From contig CANGUG010000008.1 in the NCBI GenBank assembly GCA_947457075.1, positions 1-64,000 of the forward strand: a stretch of DNA of 64,000 bases. The letters run 5' to 3'. The notes below the pieces were generated by a model that did not search any database, was not told where the DNA came from, and saw only the letters and a program-made list of their open reading frames with translations. The translations under genes were made by a program, and so were the position numbers. Source of the stretch: Bacteroidota bacterium (GTDB lineage Bacteria; Bacteroidota; Bacteroidia; Chitinophagales; Chitinophagaceae). Shown here in pieces: positions 34,637-44,245 of the stretch. The first letter of the stretch is position 1; each line of letters opens with the position of its first letter.

Positions 34637-35176
34637 TTGCTACATTGTGGTTATAATTTATTTATTATGTTACTAGCTAGTCCATTTACCGGCGCTGCAA
34701 TAAGTATTATACTTGTTCTTTCTATGATCATATTTGCCGTATTTTTGATCCCAGTAATTCTCTATTTTATTGAGCTACAAAACACCTTAAAAGCAGTAAG
34801 TGTGGAAAATAGAAAAATGAGACCAGGCCAGGTTTGGTTATTATTCATTCCTTTATTTTCAATTTATTGGATTTTTGAAGTTGTCAATAAAATGGCAGAT
34901 TCCCTAAAAGCTGAATTTGCTAGCAGAAAGATAGAAGTAAATGAAGAAAGACCTGGCTATCCTATTGGCATTGCTTACGCCATCATTGGCGTAATTTCCG
35001 CCTTCGTAAAATTAGTTTCAAAAATACTAGACTTCCCCACTGTGGAAGATAGTATCATTACCGTTATATTAGGCCTTGTCTCCTTTGTTTTATGGATACT
35101 TTACTGGGTAAAAATTAGTGGTTACCGCAAAATGCTTGTGGCCGATTCATTAAAAAATAGCAGCCTGCAGTCATAA
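34637..35176 (+). CDS. Hypothetical four-helix membrane protein
   Basis: A 179-residue membrane protein. Hydrophobic helices are seen near 17-42, 68-82 (VWLLFIPLFSIYWIFEVVNKMADSLKAEF), 110-130 and 142-160. The pattern of a helix ending in PLFSIYWIFEVVNKMADSL recalls DUF4328-like or similar small membrane families, but I cannot assign one. The start may be Met11 (34667), which gives a cleaner N-terminus. It lies downstream of the HExxH protein on the same strand. Confidence 0.65.
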   Translation: MLHCGYNLFIMLLASPFTGAAISIILVLSMIIFAVFLIPVILYFIELQNTLKAVSVENRKMRPGQVWLLFIPLFSIYWIFEVVNKMADSLKAEFASRKIEVNEERPGYPIGIAYAIIGVISAFVKLVSKILDFPTVEDSIITVILGLVSFVLWILYWVKISGYRKMLVADSLKNSSLQS

Positions 35177-35201
35177 CAAGAAACCTAATTGATATTTATA
35201 G

Positions 35202-37556
35202 TTATTTACAATTTGCAGCAATAAACTGATCTGTACCTGGATAGTTTTTTGCCTTTGCTTGCTGCAAAGCAATACAGGCCTGCTCCTTTTTACCCAAGCT
35301 AATTAAACTCATGGCTTTATAAAACTCCGACTTGCCTGTATTTTCAGTAGGTAAACTAATGGCTTGATCAAAATAGATGATTGCTTTGTCAAACTGCTTG
35401 TCAGAGTATAAACAAATACCTATATTTTCTAAATGGGTATAATTATTTCTGTCCTCAGCGGAAGCTTGCATGTAATATTGTGCCGCCAATTTATAATTGC
35501 CTTTCGTAAAAGCTTGCATGCCTTTTGCACTATAATTGGTGGAAAGGGCCACAACATTTTGAGCACCAGACTGTGCCAACAAATCAATCAGCTTCTTAAA
35601 TACAGCAGTGTCTTTGGGGAATTGCTTAATAGCACTGTCAAATAATTGAAGGGTTAGGGTATTTGATGGTCCGAGTAATTCCAACCTTCCCATTAAATAT
35701 TGATTCCATGCTTCAGCATGATTTCTGTATTTTACATAAGTTGTAAATGCCTTGTTAATCCCAGCCGTATCCTTTTTACGGGAAGCAGCAAAAATCGCAT
35801 TTTTATAGTAGCTGGTAGCCCTAGGCCAATTGTAAAATGCACGATTTGCATAAAAGTTAACGCTATCGAAGTTATTTTTAGAGGCATATACCGCGGTTTT
35901 AATAAAATCGGTATAATATAAATAGGGATTGATTTTTTCAGAAGCATTCAGCAAGGCCAAGGCTTCATCATACATTTTATCTCTATAATAATACCTTGCC
36001 ACTAAAGCTGGAATAGGCAGGGTGGAAGTGGACAAATTAGGAATGGAAGGAAAGGCATCCTTTACCTCATCCAAAGGCAATTTAGGATCTGCATCTATTT
36101 CGCCCATTACATATTTTTGCACTTTTAGTGAACGATATACTTGAATATTGATAAATAAAGTTGGTAGGATTAACACAAAGGCAAATGGGATAAAAACAGA
36201 AGCTATCTTTTTGCTGAGTTGAGTAAAAAATGGATTGAATCCGCTATTGTTATCAGAAGTATTCAATAAAGAAAAAGGTGTAAACAACAAAGCTGCTGTT
36301 AGTGCAAACATAGTTTGCATGGAAGTACGCTCGGTGGGGAAGTTTAAAAATGCATCCACAACATAGCAGGTAATCGCTAAAAAGGAAATAGTAGCTATCA
36401 ATTTATACTCCTTTAAGTTTTCATTGCGCCATACAGCAATGGTAAACAACAACAATAATAAAAACATAAAGGCATAAAGCCCTCCTCCAATAAATCCGAG
36501 GTCGGCGAAGGTTTCAATAAAATCGTTATGACAATGGTAAGGCACAAACAAGTCGTTGGTCACCTCTTTTTCATAAGGAATAGAAGCCAACTTCCAATTG
36601 CCATACCCCCCTCCTAATATTGGATGTTTTAAGGAATAATCAATGGCTCCCGACCATAAGTGTAAACGATCACTGCCTTTTTCAATAGAAATATCTCCAA
36701 GTCTTTTAGTAACGGTACCATACCCCCCTTCCGCTTCTTGCAACTTTAAGGCGTTGTCTAATATCATATTCGAAAAGAAAAATGCAATCACTGTAGGAAC
36801 AACAAAATACATTAATTGCTTAAGGATAGAAATTGGGCTTGACTTCGCTTTTAACTTAAAAAAGATACTGGTAATGATATAAATAGATAGTATTAAAATT
36901 AAACCAACAAAAGTGGACCTGGTATTTAAAATAAACAAAGCGATTAACCCCACAAATAAAGCAATGCCCCCTAAAACCTTGCCGCCAAGTTTTGCTTTAT
37001 TCATATAATACACGGCGAAAGGAAATTTAATCAATAAGGAAGCCGCCATTACGTTTTTATTGCCATTCCTGCCCATTAAACTGATAATTAAGCTGTCCAA
37101 TGTCATTTCCCCTTGTTTCGCAACGAATCCTTTTATCACTTCCATAGAATCTGATAGCAATGTCAAGGACACCAACAATGCAACCGACTGAAAAAGGCTT
37201 TGAAGGTCTTTTTTATAAAACAGTATAGAAAGATTAATAAAAATTAAAAATGTACTTACCAATCGCGCTAAACAGACCAAGGCCTCGGTTGGATTAATGG
37301 CATAAAAATAGGAGGCCAACGCCCAAATCAAGAAGAATAAATAAACAAGGGCAAACTTAATTTTAAAAACACCCGCAATAGCTTCTTTGAATCTAGCATA
37401 ATTTTTGGCAATGTAACCCAGCACTGCAAAATCAATTACACTTACATAAATCCATTGTGCACCCATTACATCTGCTCCATCGAAATCGGGAATAAAATGT
37501 ACGATTAAATAAAGGGCAACTATAAAATTGACAAGGAAATTGGATTCTTTCTTCAT
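35202..37556 (-). CDS. O-antigen ligase-like membrane protein with TPR tail
   Basis: A 784-residue protein. Residues ~1-470 hold 10-12 membrane helices with the Wzy_C (O-antigen ligase/polymerase) block DRLHLWSGAIDYSLKHPILGGGYGNWKL ... CHNDFIETFADLGFIGGGLYAFMFLLLLL. The C-terminal ~300 residues are tetratricopeptide repeats (YDEALALLNASEKINPYLYY; YKLAAQYYMQASAEDRNNYTHLENIGICLYSDKQFDKAIIYFDQAI). It likely joins or polymerises surface glycans; the acceptor is unknown. No other glycan genes are adjacent, though a GT9 gene lies 16 kb away. Confidence 0.85.
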   Translation of the reverse strand: MKKESNFLVNFIVALYLIVHFIPDFDGADVMGAQWIYVSVIDFAVLGYIAKNYARFKEAIAGVFKIKFALVYLFFLIWALASYFYAINPTEALVCLARLVSTFLIFINLSILFYKKDLQSLFQSVALLVSLTLLSDSMEVIKGFVAKQGEMTLDSLIISLMGRNGNKNVMAASLLIKFPFAVYYMNKAKLGGKVLGGIALFVGLIALFILNTRSTFVGLILILSIYIITSIFFKLKAKSSPISILKQLMYFVVPTVIAFFFSNMILDNALKLQEAEGGYGTVTKRLGDISIEKGSDRLHLWSGAIDYSLKHPILGGGYGNWKLASIPYEKEVTNDLFVPYHCHNDFIETFADLGFIGGGLYAFMFLLLLLFTIAVWRNENLKEYKLIATISFLAITCYVVDAFLNFPTERTSMQTMFALTAALLFTPFSLLNTSDNNSGFNPFFTQLSKKIASVFIPFAFVLILPTLFINIQVYRSLKVQKYVMGEIDADPKLPLDEVKDAFPSIPNLSTSTLPIPALVARYYYRDKMYDEALALLNASEKINPYLYYTDFIKTAVYASKNNFDSVNFYANRAFYNWPRATSYYKNAIFAASRKKDTAGINKAFTTYVKYRNHAEAWNQYLMGRLELLGPSNTLTLQLFDSAIKQFPKDTAVFKKLIDLLAQSGAQNVVALSTNYSAKGMQAFTKGNYKLAAQYYMQASAEDRNNYTHLENIGICLYSDKQFDKAIIYFDQAISLPTENTGKSEFYKAMSLISLGKKEQACIALQQAKAKNYPGTDQFIAANCK

Positions 37557-37597
37557 GGGGTAAATTTAATAAAAATGCGCTAATTAATCACTTTGCG

Positions 37598-39001
37598 CTA
37601 TTGCATTATAAATGTCTCATGCATTTCAGGAACAATCACTTCCTTAAAGCCCTTTTTACGCAAACGTTCCGCGAAATGATCCTGCACTTCGGCCTCCCCA
37701 TGCACCACATAAATTTGCTTTACTGCTTCCGTATTTTGGCAAGCCAAAAACTGCATTAAATCCTCATAGTCTCCATGTGCACTCATACTTCGAATGGAAC
37801 CCACTTTAGCAATTACCGGATAAACCTCACTATAAATTTTTACTTCTTTTTGGCCATTCATTAAGCGTCCTCCTAAGGAGTGAGGCTCACAGTAGCCTGC
37901 TAATAAGATAGCTGCTTTGGGATTGCCAATATTATTTTTAATATGGTGCTTCACCCTCCCGGCATCCGCCATTCCAGAGGCAGAAATAATCACTTTTGGA
38001 TGCAAATCTTCATTCAAAGCCTTGCTCTCCTCTACACTTTTTATATAGCGCAACCCTTCAAAATCAAAAGGGTCATCGTCAATTTCTAAAATATGTTGTA
38101 TGGTTTTATTAAAATATTTAGGAAAGGACTTCACTACATCGGTGGCTTCGATACTTAAAGGACTATCCACATATACAGGAACATGCGGCAACCTTCTTTC
38201 TAAAGACAATTGATTTAACTCAAATAAAATTTCTTGCGTACGTCCCACACTAAATGCTGGAATAATTAAGTTCCCTTTATTTTCTACGCAGGTTGTTTGA
38301 ATCCAATGTAATAAATCGTCGGGGGTAGTATGGATTAAATCATGTAACCTATCTCCATAAGTACTTTCAATAATAATAAAATCGGCAGGAGGGAAAACGG
38401 CAGGGGACCTTAAAATCATATCACGATACCTTCCTACATCTCCACTAAATGTGAGTGTTTTTGTTTCACCTGCTTCTTTGATTTTTAAATTCACAGCAGC
38501 ACTGCCAATAATATGTCCTGCGTCCGTATATAAAAGTTCAACTGAATTTGAAATTTTTGTAGGCGTATTGTATTCAACCACCGTTAATAAAGGCAATACT
38601 AATGCTACATCCTCTATATCATATAAAGGTTCAATGGGCGGCAGCCCTTGTTTTGCTCTACGTTTATTGCCAAATTTTGCATCATCACGCTGAATCATAG
38701 CCGAATCCTCTAACAATATTTCAGTTAAGGCCTTGGTGGCAGGGGTACAATAAATATTGCCCTTAAAACCTTCTTTTGCCAATTTTGGCAATAAGCCTGT
38801 ATGGTCAATATGAGCGTGTGATAAAATTACATAGTTTAAGGTTGCTGCATCAAAACCAAAATTCGCATTCATCCCATCGGTATCTCGCCCCATTCCTTGA
38901 AACATTCCGCAGTCTAATAAAAACTTTTCTCCATTATCCAAGGCCACTAAATGTTTTGATCCTGTAACAGTACGTGCAGCTCCGTGAAAACTTATTTTCA
39001 T
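37598..39001 (-). CDS. MBL-fold / beta-CASP RNA-processing nuclease-like protein
   Basis: A 467-residue metallo-beta-lactamase protein of the beta-CASP group. The zinc motif HAHIDHTG, the aspartate block TFSGDVGRYRDMILRSP, the beta-CASP insertion (NLIIPAFSVGRTQEILFEL ... PVYVDSPLSIEATDV ... VIISASGMADAGRVKHH) and the final MSAHGDYEDL and VVHGE are all seen. It resembles the YSH1/CPSF-like bacterial exonuclease group acting on RNA. Start at ATG 39001 gives the canonical MKISFHGAARTVTGSKH. Confidence 0.92.
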   Translation of the reverse strand: MKISFHGAARTVTGSKHLVALDNGEKFLLDCGMFQGMGRDTDGMNANFGFDAATLNYVILSHAHIDHTGLLPKLAKEGFKGNIYCTPATKALTEILLEDSAMIQRDDAKFGNKRRAKQGLPPIEPLYDIEDVALVLPLLTVVEYNTPTKISNSVELLYTDAGHIIGSAAVNLKIKEAGETKTLTFSGDVGRYRDMILRSPAVFPPADFIIIESTYGDRLHDLIHTTPDDLLHWIQTTCVENKGNLIIPAFSVGRTQEILFELNQLSLERRLPHVPVYVDSPLSIEATDVVKSFPKYFNKTIQHILEIDDDPFDFEGLRYIKSVEESKALNEDLHPKVIISASGMADAGRVKHHIKNNIGNPKAAILLAGYCEPHSLGGRLMNGQKEVKIYSEVYPVIAKVGSIRSMSAHGDYEDLMQFLACQNTEAVKQIYVVHGEAEVQDHFAERLRKKGFKEVIVPEMHETFIMQ

Positions 39002-39074
39002 TGTAAATTATTATACGACTAAGATACTGATTAAGCCTAACAATAAAACAAAGGAATATGAATAGTGCAAATGA

Positions 39075-39812
39075 TTATAGTGCAATGGTGGCTACTATAT
39101 AATCGGCGATTAAAATTAAAATACAACTTACTACTACCGACCTAGTGCCCGCTTTACCAATTTCTAAAGCCCCTCCTTTCACATAGTACCCAAAATACGC
39201 AGGAACAGTGCTAATGATGAAAGCGAAAATAAATGACTTGTAAAATGCAATATTTATGTAGTCGGTATTCACCCCTTTTCGAATTCCATTTAAATATACT
39301 TCATTCGGAATGGCACCGGACCAACCTCCCACCAAGTATCCACCCCAAATACCAATCACCGCACAAATACCCACAAGCAAGGGTACCATGGTAAAAGCAC
39401 CTAAAATTTTAGGGAGTATTAAATAATTTTTAGAGTTGATTCCGATAATTTCTAATGCATCAATTTGTTCGGTAGTGCGCATATTTCCCAATTCGCTGGC
39501 AATTTTACTTCCCACTACACCGGCCAACACAATGGATAAAAAAGTAGGCGCAAATTCTAATATCATTCCGTCTCTTACAATAATACCAATGGTAGATAAG
39601 GGCACCAAAGGACTTACCAATTGCGCTGCTGTTTGAACCGTCATTACTGCCCCAAGAAAAAAGGAGATGATCACAACAATAGGCAGGGAACCGACACCAA
39701 TATCATAACATTGCTTGATGTATTCTTTCCAAAACATCCTTTTATTGTCTGTTTTGGTGAACATCCCTTTTAACATTAAAAGGTATTTGCCAAAATGCGT
39801 GAAAAAATTCAT
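39075..39812 (-). CDS. MlaE family ABC transporter permease
   Basis: A 245-residue permease of the MlaE (Ttg2B) family, the inner-membrane part of a phospholipid transport system that keeps outer-membrane asymmetry. The block VGSLPIVVIISFFLGAVMTVQTAAQL and ELGNMRTTEQIDALEIIGINSKNYLILPKILG are diagnostic. About five helices. Its ATPase partner is probably the MlaF-like gene at 50.7 kb, so the system is split. It lies 20 bp downstream of the malic enzyme gene. Confidence 0.92.
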   Translation of the reverse strand: MNFFTHFGKYLLMLKGMFTKTDNKRMFWKEYIKQCYDIGVGSLPIVVIISFFLGAVMTVQTAAQLVSPLVPLSTIGIIVRDGMILEFAPTFLSIVLAGVVGSKIASELGNMRTTEQIDALEIIGINSKNYLILPKILGAFTMVPLLVGICAVIGIWGGYLVGGWSGAIPNEVYLNGIRKGVNTDYINIAFYKSFIFAFIISTVPAYFGYYVKGGALEIGKAGTRSVVVSCILILIADYIVATIAL

Positions 39813-39832
39813 ACAGTAAAGTTAATGAATTT

Positions 39833-42175
39833 CTATTGCTTACGCTTTTTCATACGATTCCACCAACTTGTTCTTTGCACTTCAGCTGCGGTATCGATTC
39901 TTGTTTTTAATTGAGCATCCACCACTGAAACAGTGGCCATATTAATAATATTGCGTACATCAGATCCCAACTGTAATACATTCACTGGCTTTTTCAGGCC
40001 TAATAAAATTGGACCAATAATGTCAACACCCCCAACTTCTTTCAATAAATGATATGATATATTACCTGCTGTTAAATTAGGGAAGATCAAGACATTTACA
40101 TCCGCATCCACTAAATCACTAAAAGGATAATTATCCCTTAAAATTTCCTTATTAAATGCCAACATCCCTTGCATTTCACCATCCACAATTAAGTTGGGAT
40201 TTTTTTGCTTAACGATTCTAGTAGCTTCAGCCATTTTCCTAGCTTCAGGCGTATCACTACTTCCAAAATTGGAGTAACTCAACATTGCAACTCTTGGTAC
40301 CATATTAAAATTGCGTACTTCTTTCGCGACTAACAAAGTGATGTCTGCGATTTCCTCCGCTGTTGGGTTTACATTGACTGTTGTATCCGCTAAAAATAAA
40401 GGGCCTTTTTTAGTAAGCAATAAATACATGCCCGCAATTTTACTTCCATTTTCTTCTACCCCAATGGTTTGTAGCGCTGGCTTAATCCCATCGGCATAAT
40501 TACGGGTTAATCCAGACAACATTGCATCCGCTTCCCCTGTTTCCACCATCATGGCACCGAAATAATTTTGGGTACGCATTAATTTTAAGCTCTCATATTT
40601 ATTAACGCCCTTTCTTTGTCTTTTTTGAAATAAAAGAGATCCAAAAAATTCACGCTTTGACTCCATAGCATCACTACGTACATCAATAATAGGAAGGTCG
40701 CTAATGTCAATATTGTTGGCCTCCGCAATGGCATTGATTCTGGCTTCATTTCCCAACAAAATTGGATAAGCAATACCGTCATCATATACAATACTTGCCG
40801 CTTTTAATACTTTGGTATTTTCAGCATCAGAAAATACTAAACGCTTAGGATCACGTCTGGCTTTATTACTAATTAAACGCATTAATTGATTGTCTAATCC
40901 TAATCGTTTATTTAATTGTAAAACATAGTTATCCCAATTACCAATGGATAATTGTGCAACACCTGAATCTATTGCCGCTTTTGCAACCGCAGGTGCCAGT
41001 GTACTTAATAATCTTGGATCCAAGGGCTTTGGTATAATATATTCACTTCCAAAACATAAATTATGTTGGTTGTAGGCCATGTTTACAATATCAGGCACCG
41101 CTGTTTTTGCTAATTCAGCAAGGGCTTTTACCGCTGCTAATTTCATTGCCTCATTAATTTGCATTGCGCGCACATCCAATGCTCCTCTAAAAATATAAGG
41201 GAAGCCCAATACATTGTTCACCTGATTAGGATAGTCAGATCGGCCTGTTGCCATAATGATATCCTTACGCGCTGATGAAGCTGCTTCATATCCAATTTCT
41301 GGATCAGGATTGGCTAATGCAAAAACAATAGGATTTTTTGGCATGGATTGCACCATTTCCGGTGTCACTACATTGCCCACACTTAACCCTAAAAATACAT
41401 CGGCCGTTTTGAACGCTTGTTGCAAAGTGATGGTGCTTGATTTAACAGCAAATAATTTTCTATCTTCTCCTAAATCAGTTCGACCGGTATGCAATACGCC
41501 ATCCTTATCAAACAAAGTAAAGTTTTCATATTTCGCACCTAAGGCAATGTATAGTTTTATACAAGCCATTGCTGCAGCGCCGGCACCACTTACCACAAAC
41601 TTAGCTTTGTCAATTTTCTTTTTTTGTAATTCCAATGCATTCAATAAAGCAGCACTACTAATAATTGCCGTACCATGCTGATCATCGTGCATCACAGGAA
41701 TATTCATTTGCTCCTTTAGCTTTTGCTCAATGTAAAAACATTCAGGTGCTTTAATATCTTCTAAATTAATCCCCCCGAAAGTAGGTTCTAAGGATTTTAC
41801 AATTTGTACAAATTTGTCAGGATCAGTTTCATTAATCTCTATATCAAATACATCAATGTCTGCAAAAATTTTAAACAAAACTGCCTTCCCTTCCATCACT
41901 GGTTTACTTGCTTCAGGTCCAATATTTCCTAACCCCAGTACAGCAGTTCCATTGGTAATTACTCCCACTAAATTTCCTTTAGCAGTATATTTATATACGT
42001 CGGAGGGGTTGTTATGAATTTCAGTACAAGGAATCGCCACGCCGGGACTATAGGCCAGGGATAAATCCTTTTGTGTTTTTGTTTCTTTGGTAGGTATTAC
42101 CTCTATTTTACCAGGTCGGCCACTAGCGTGGTACTCAAGGGCTTGATCTTTACGAAGGTTCTCTTTATTAGACAT
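39833..42175 (-). CDS. maeB: NADP-dependent malic enzyme with phosphotransacetylase-like domain
   Basis: A 780-residue MaeB-type enzyme that converts malate to pyruvate and CO2. Residues ~1-430 are the malic enzyme ([52 protein letters not shown]). Residues ~440-770 are a phosphotransacetylase-like domain ([17 protein letters not shown] ... [24 protein letters not shown] ... [14 protein letters not shown]). In this group the second domain is thought to be regulatory, responding to acetyl-CoA, rather than catalytic. Upstream of MlaE on the same strand. Confidence 0.96.
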   Translation of the reverse strand: MSNKENLRKDQALEYHASGRPGKIEVIPTKETKTQKDLSLAYSPGVAIPCTEIHNNPSDVYKYTAKGNLVGVITNGTAVLGLGNIGPEASKPVMEGKAVLFKIFADIDVFDIEINETDPDKFVQIVKSLEPTFGGINLEDIKAPECFYIEQKLKEQMNIPVMHDDQHGTAIISSAALLNALELQKKKIDKAKFVVSGAGAAAMACIKLYIALGAKYENFTLFDKDGVLHTGRTDLGEDRKLFAVKSSTITLQQAFKTADVFLGLSVGNVVTPEMVQSMPKNPIVFALANPDPEIGYEAASSARKDIIMATGRSDYPNQVNNVLGFPYIFRGALDVRAMQINEAMKLAAVKALAELAKTAVPDIVNMAYNQHNLCFGSEYIIPKPLDPRLLSTLAPAVAKAAIDSGVAQLSIGNWDNYVLQLNKRLGLDNQLMRLISNKARRDPKRLVFSDAENTKVLKAASIVYDDGIAYPILLGNEARINAIAEANNIDISDLPIIDVRSDAMESKREFFGSLLFQKRQRKGVNKYESLKLMRTQNYFGAMMVETGEADAMLSGLTRNYADGIKPALQTIGVEENGSKIAGMYLLLTKKGPLFLADTTVNVNPTAEEIADITLLVAKEVRNFNMVPRVAMLSYSNFGSSDTPEARKMAEATRIVKQKNPNLIVDGEMQGMLAFNKEILRDNYPFSDLVDADVNVLIFPNLTAGNISYHLLKEVGGVDIIGPILLGLKKPVNVLQLGSDVRNIINMATVSVVDAQLKTRIDTAAEVQRTSWWNRMKKRKQ

Positions 42176-42290
42176 GTAATAGATTTATAACAAATGTTAG
42201 TTTAAGCGCAATACAAAGCTACTGAATAAATTGAAAAGCAGGTATTTTGAAATGTAATAGATTGATTATTAATGGATAGTATATAGTACT

Positions 42291-43475
42291 CTATTCATTG
42301 AACAAGCTCATTCCAAGCCAGGCCATCATTCCTACTCCATGGGCGATTGCCTCTTCATCCACTTTAAAAACGGGTGTATGTACATTATGAATGGCATCTA
42401 TGGCTTCATTGCGAACGCCTAAACGGAAAAAGCAACCTGGGATTACTTGGGAATAGTAGCCAAAATCCTCTGCTCCCATTCTCAGTTCGGTTTCTTCGAC
42501 ATTTTCTGCCCCCATATATTGGTCGGCTAATTTCCAAGCTGCTTCGGTAATCACTGGATCGTTGTCCACGGTAGGATAACCGACATCCACTCTAAAATCA
42601 ATTTCAGCACCAGTTGCAATGGCTAATCCTTTGGCTTGCTCCATCATTAATTCATGTGCTTTAAAACGCCAAACTTCATCCATGGCCCTGAATGTCCCCA
42701 TTAATTTTACTTCGCTTGGAATTACATTGGTCGTATGGCCTCCTTGAATAGAACAGATAGACAAAACTGAAGGATTTTGAGGATGCCTATTGCGGGAAAT
42801 AATGGTTTGCAAGCTGGTAATTAATTGCGCTGCAACCAAAACCGTATCCACCGTTTGATGTGGGGTTGCAGCATGACCTCCCGGCCCTTTTATACTTACA
42901 TATAATTCATCGGCACTTGCCATTACCCGTCCTTTTCTAAAACTTAATTTTCCAAAAGGCAAACCAGGATGCACGTGCAAACCAATGATACCTTGTGGTA
43001 CCGGGTTTTGCAATGCACCATCTCGAATCATATAACTTGCCCCTCCAGGATTTTTTTCTTCCCCTGGTTGAAATAATAATTTTATGGTTCCTTCCAATTC
43101 ATCACGTAAACTCCATAAAATTTTTGCCGCCCCTAATAAAATCGTAGTGTGTACGTCATGCCCACAAGCATGCATTACACCATCATTTTTTGATTTATAG
43201 GCTATATCATTTTCTTCTTGAATTGGTAATGCATCCATATCGGCACGCAAAGCAATTACCCGCTTACTTGGATTTTTTCCTTCAATAATACCCAGTACAC
43301 CAGTTGTAGCAATAACGGTGAAAGGGATCCCTATTTTGGTAAGCTGCGCTTGCACATATTTGCAAGTTTCAAATTCCTGATAACTTAATTCAGGATGTGC
43401 ATGTAAATGTCTGCGAATAGCAATGTTTTCTTCCTGCCCTTGAGCAGCCAATGTTTTTATTTTATTTAATAACAT
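42291..43475 (-). CDS. M20 family amidohydrolase/peptidase
   Basis: A 394-residue M20D metallopeptidase, of the aminoacyl- or N-acyl-amino-acid hydrolase type. The metal blocks are ACGHDVHTTILLG (Asp/His), FQPGEEKNPGGA (catalytic Glu), and GLHVHPGLPFGKLSFRKGRVMASAD; the C-terminal LRMGAEDFGYYSQVIPGCFFRLG is typical. No signal peptide, so cytoplasmic. Substrate likely an N-acyl amino acid or hippurate-like compound; not determinable here. Confidence 0.93.
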   Translation of the reverse strand: MLLNKIKTLAAQGQEENIAIRRHLHAHPELSYQEFETCKYVQAQLTKIGIPFTVIATTGVLGIIEGKNPSKRVIALRADMDALPIQEENDIAYKSKNDGVMHACGHDVHTTILLGAAKILWSLRDELEGTIKLLFQPGEEKNPGGASYMIRDGALQNPVPQGIIGLHVHPGLPFGKLSFRKGRVMASADELYVSIKGPGGHAATPHQTVDTVLVAAQLITSLQTIISRNRHPQNPSVLSICSIQGGHTTNVIPSEVKLMGTFRAMDEVWRFKAHELMMEQAKGLAIATGAEIDFRVDVGYPTVDNDPVITEAAWKLADQYMGAENVEETELRMGAEDFGYYSQVIPGCFFRLGVRNEAIDAIHNVHTPVFKVDEEAIAHGVGMMAWLGMSLFNE

Positions 43476-43540
43476 ATACCTAGCACAAATAAATGAATGA
43501 ATGATTTGTTTTTAAAAAGGGCAACAATTAAAGTTACCAA

Positions 43541-44221
43541 TTAATAATTGCTTTTTAAATTCTGTGTATGCGCGCCAGTCACAATAGAAACACCCGCACT
43601 ACATCCAATACGCGTAGCCCCCGCATCAATCATTTGCTTTGCCGTTGCGTAATCCCTGATGCCACCGGAAGCTTTTATTTCCACTGCTTCAGGCAAATGT
43701 TTTCTGAATAGCTCAACTGCTTCAACACTCGCCCCTTTTTCGGCATAGCCAGTGGATGTTTTTAAAAAATCAATGCCGGCTATTCCATAAATATCACAAC
43801 ACTTAATAATTTCCTCATTGGTCAACACACCGGACTCAATGATTATTTTGACTGCCTTTCCCTTTGACCTGATAATAGGAAGTATATGATTGATTTCGTC
43901 CGCAATGGCAGACCAGTCGCCATTTTTAATGGCTGAAATATTAGCAACAACGTCTAGCTCATCAGCTCCGTCCACCATGGCTAAAATAATTTCAGCAATT
44001 TTAGCTTCCGTAGCACTATACCCAAACGGAAAACCAATTACAGTTGCCACTTTAACTTCCGATCCTGCTACTTGCTCCTTGGCTAGTTGTACAAAATTGG
44101 GTGGCACACAAACTGCTGCAAAATCATACTGTTTTGCTTCGGCACACAATTTTTCAATATCCGAAACCAAACAGGTTGGTTTTAATATAGTGTGATCAAT
44201 GTATTTATTAATGGGCATCAT
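43541..44221 (-). CDS. deoC: Deoxyribose-phosphate aldolase
   Basis: A 226-residue class I aldolase that splits 2-deoxyribose 5-phosphate into acetaldehyde and glyceraldehyde 3-phosphate. The Schiff-base lysine is in DFLKTSTGY and the partner lysine in VEIKASGGIRDY. The N-terminal NKYIDHTILKPTC is typical. It lies 24 bp downstream of secA on the same strand; the link is positional only. Confidence 0.95.
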   Translation of the reverse strand: MMPINKYIDHTILKPTCLVSDIEKLCAEAKQYDFAAVCVPPNFVQLAKEQVAGSEVKVATVIGFPFGYSATEAKIAEIILAMVDGADELDVVANISAIKNGDWSAIADEINHILPIIRSKGKAVKIIIESGVLTNEEIIKCCDIYGIAGIDFLKTSTGYAEKGASVEAVELFRKHLPEAVEIKASGGIRDYATAKQMIDAGATRIGCSAGVSIVTGAHTQNLKSNY

Positions 44222-44245
44222 TGGAGTAGAAATTTATTTGAAGTA

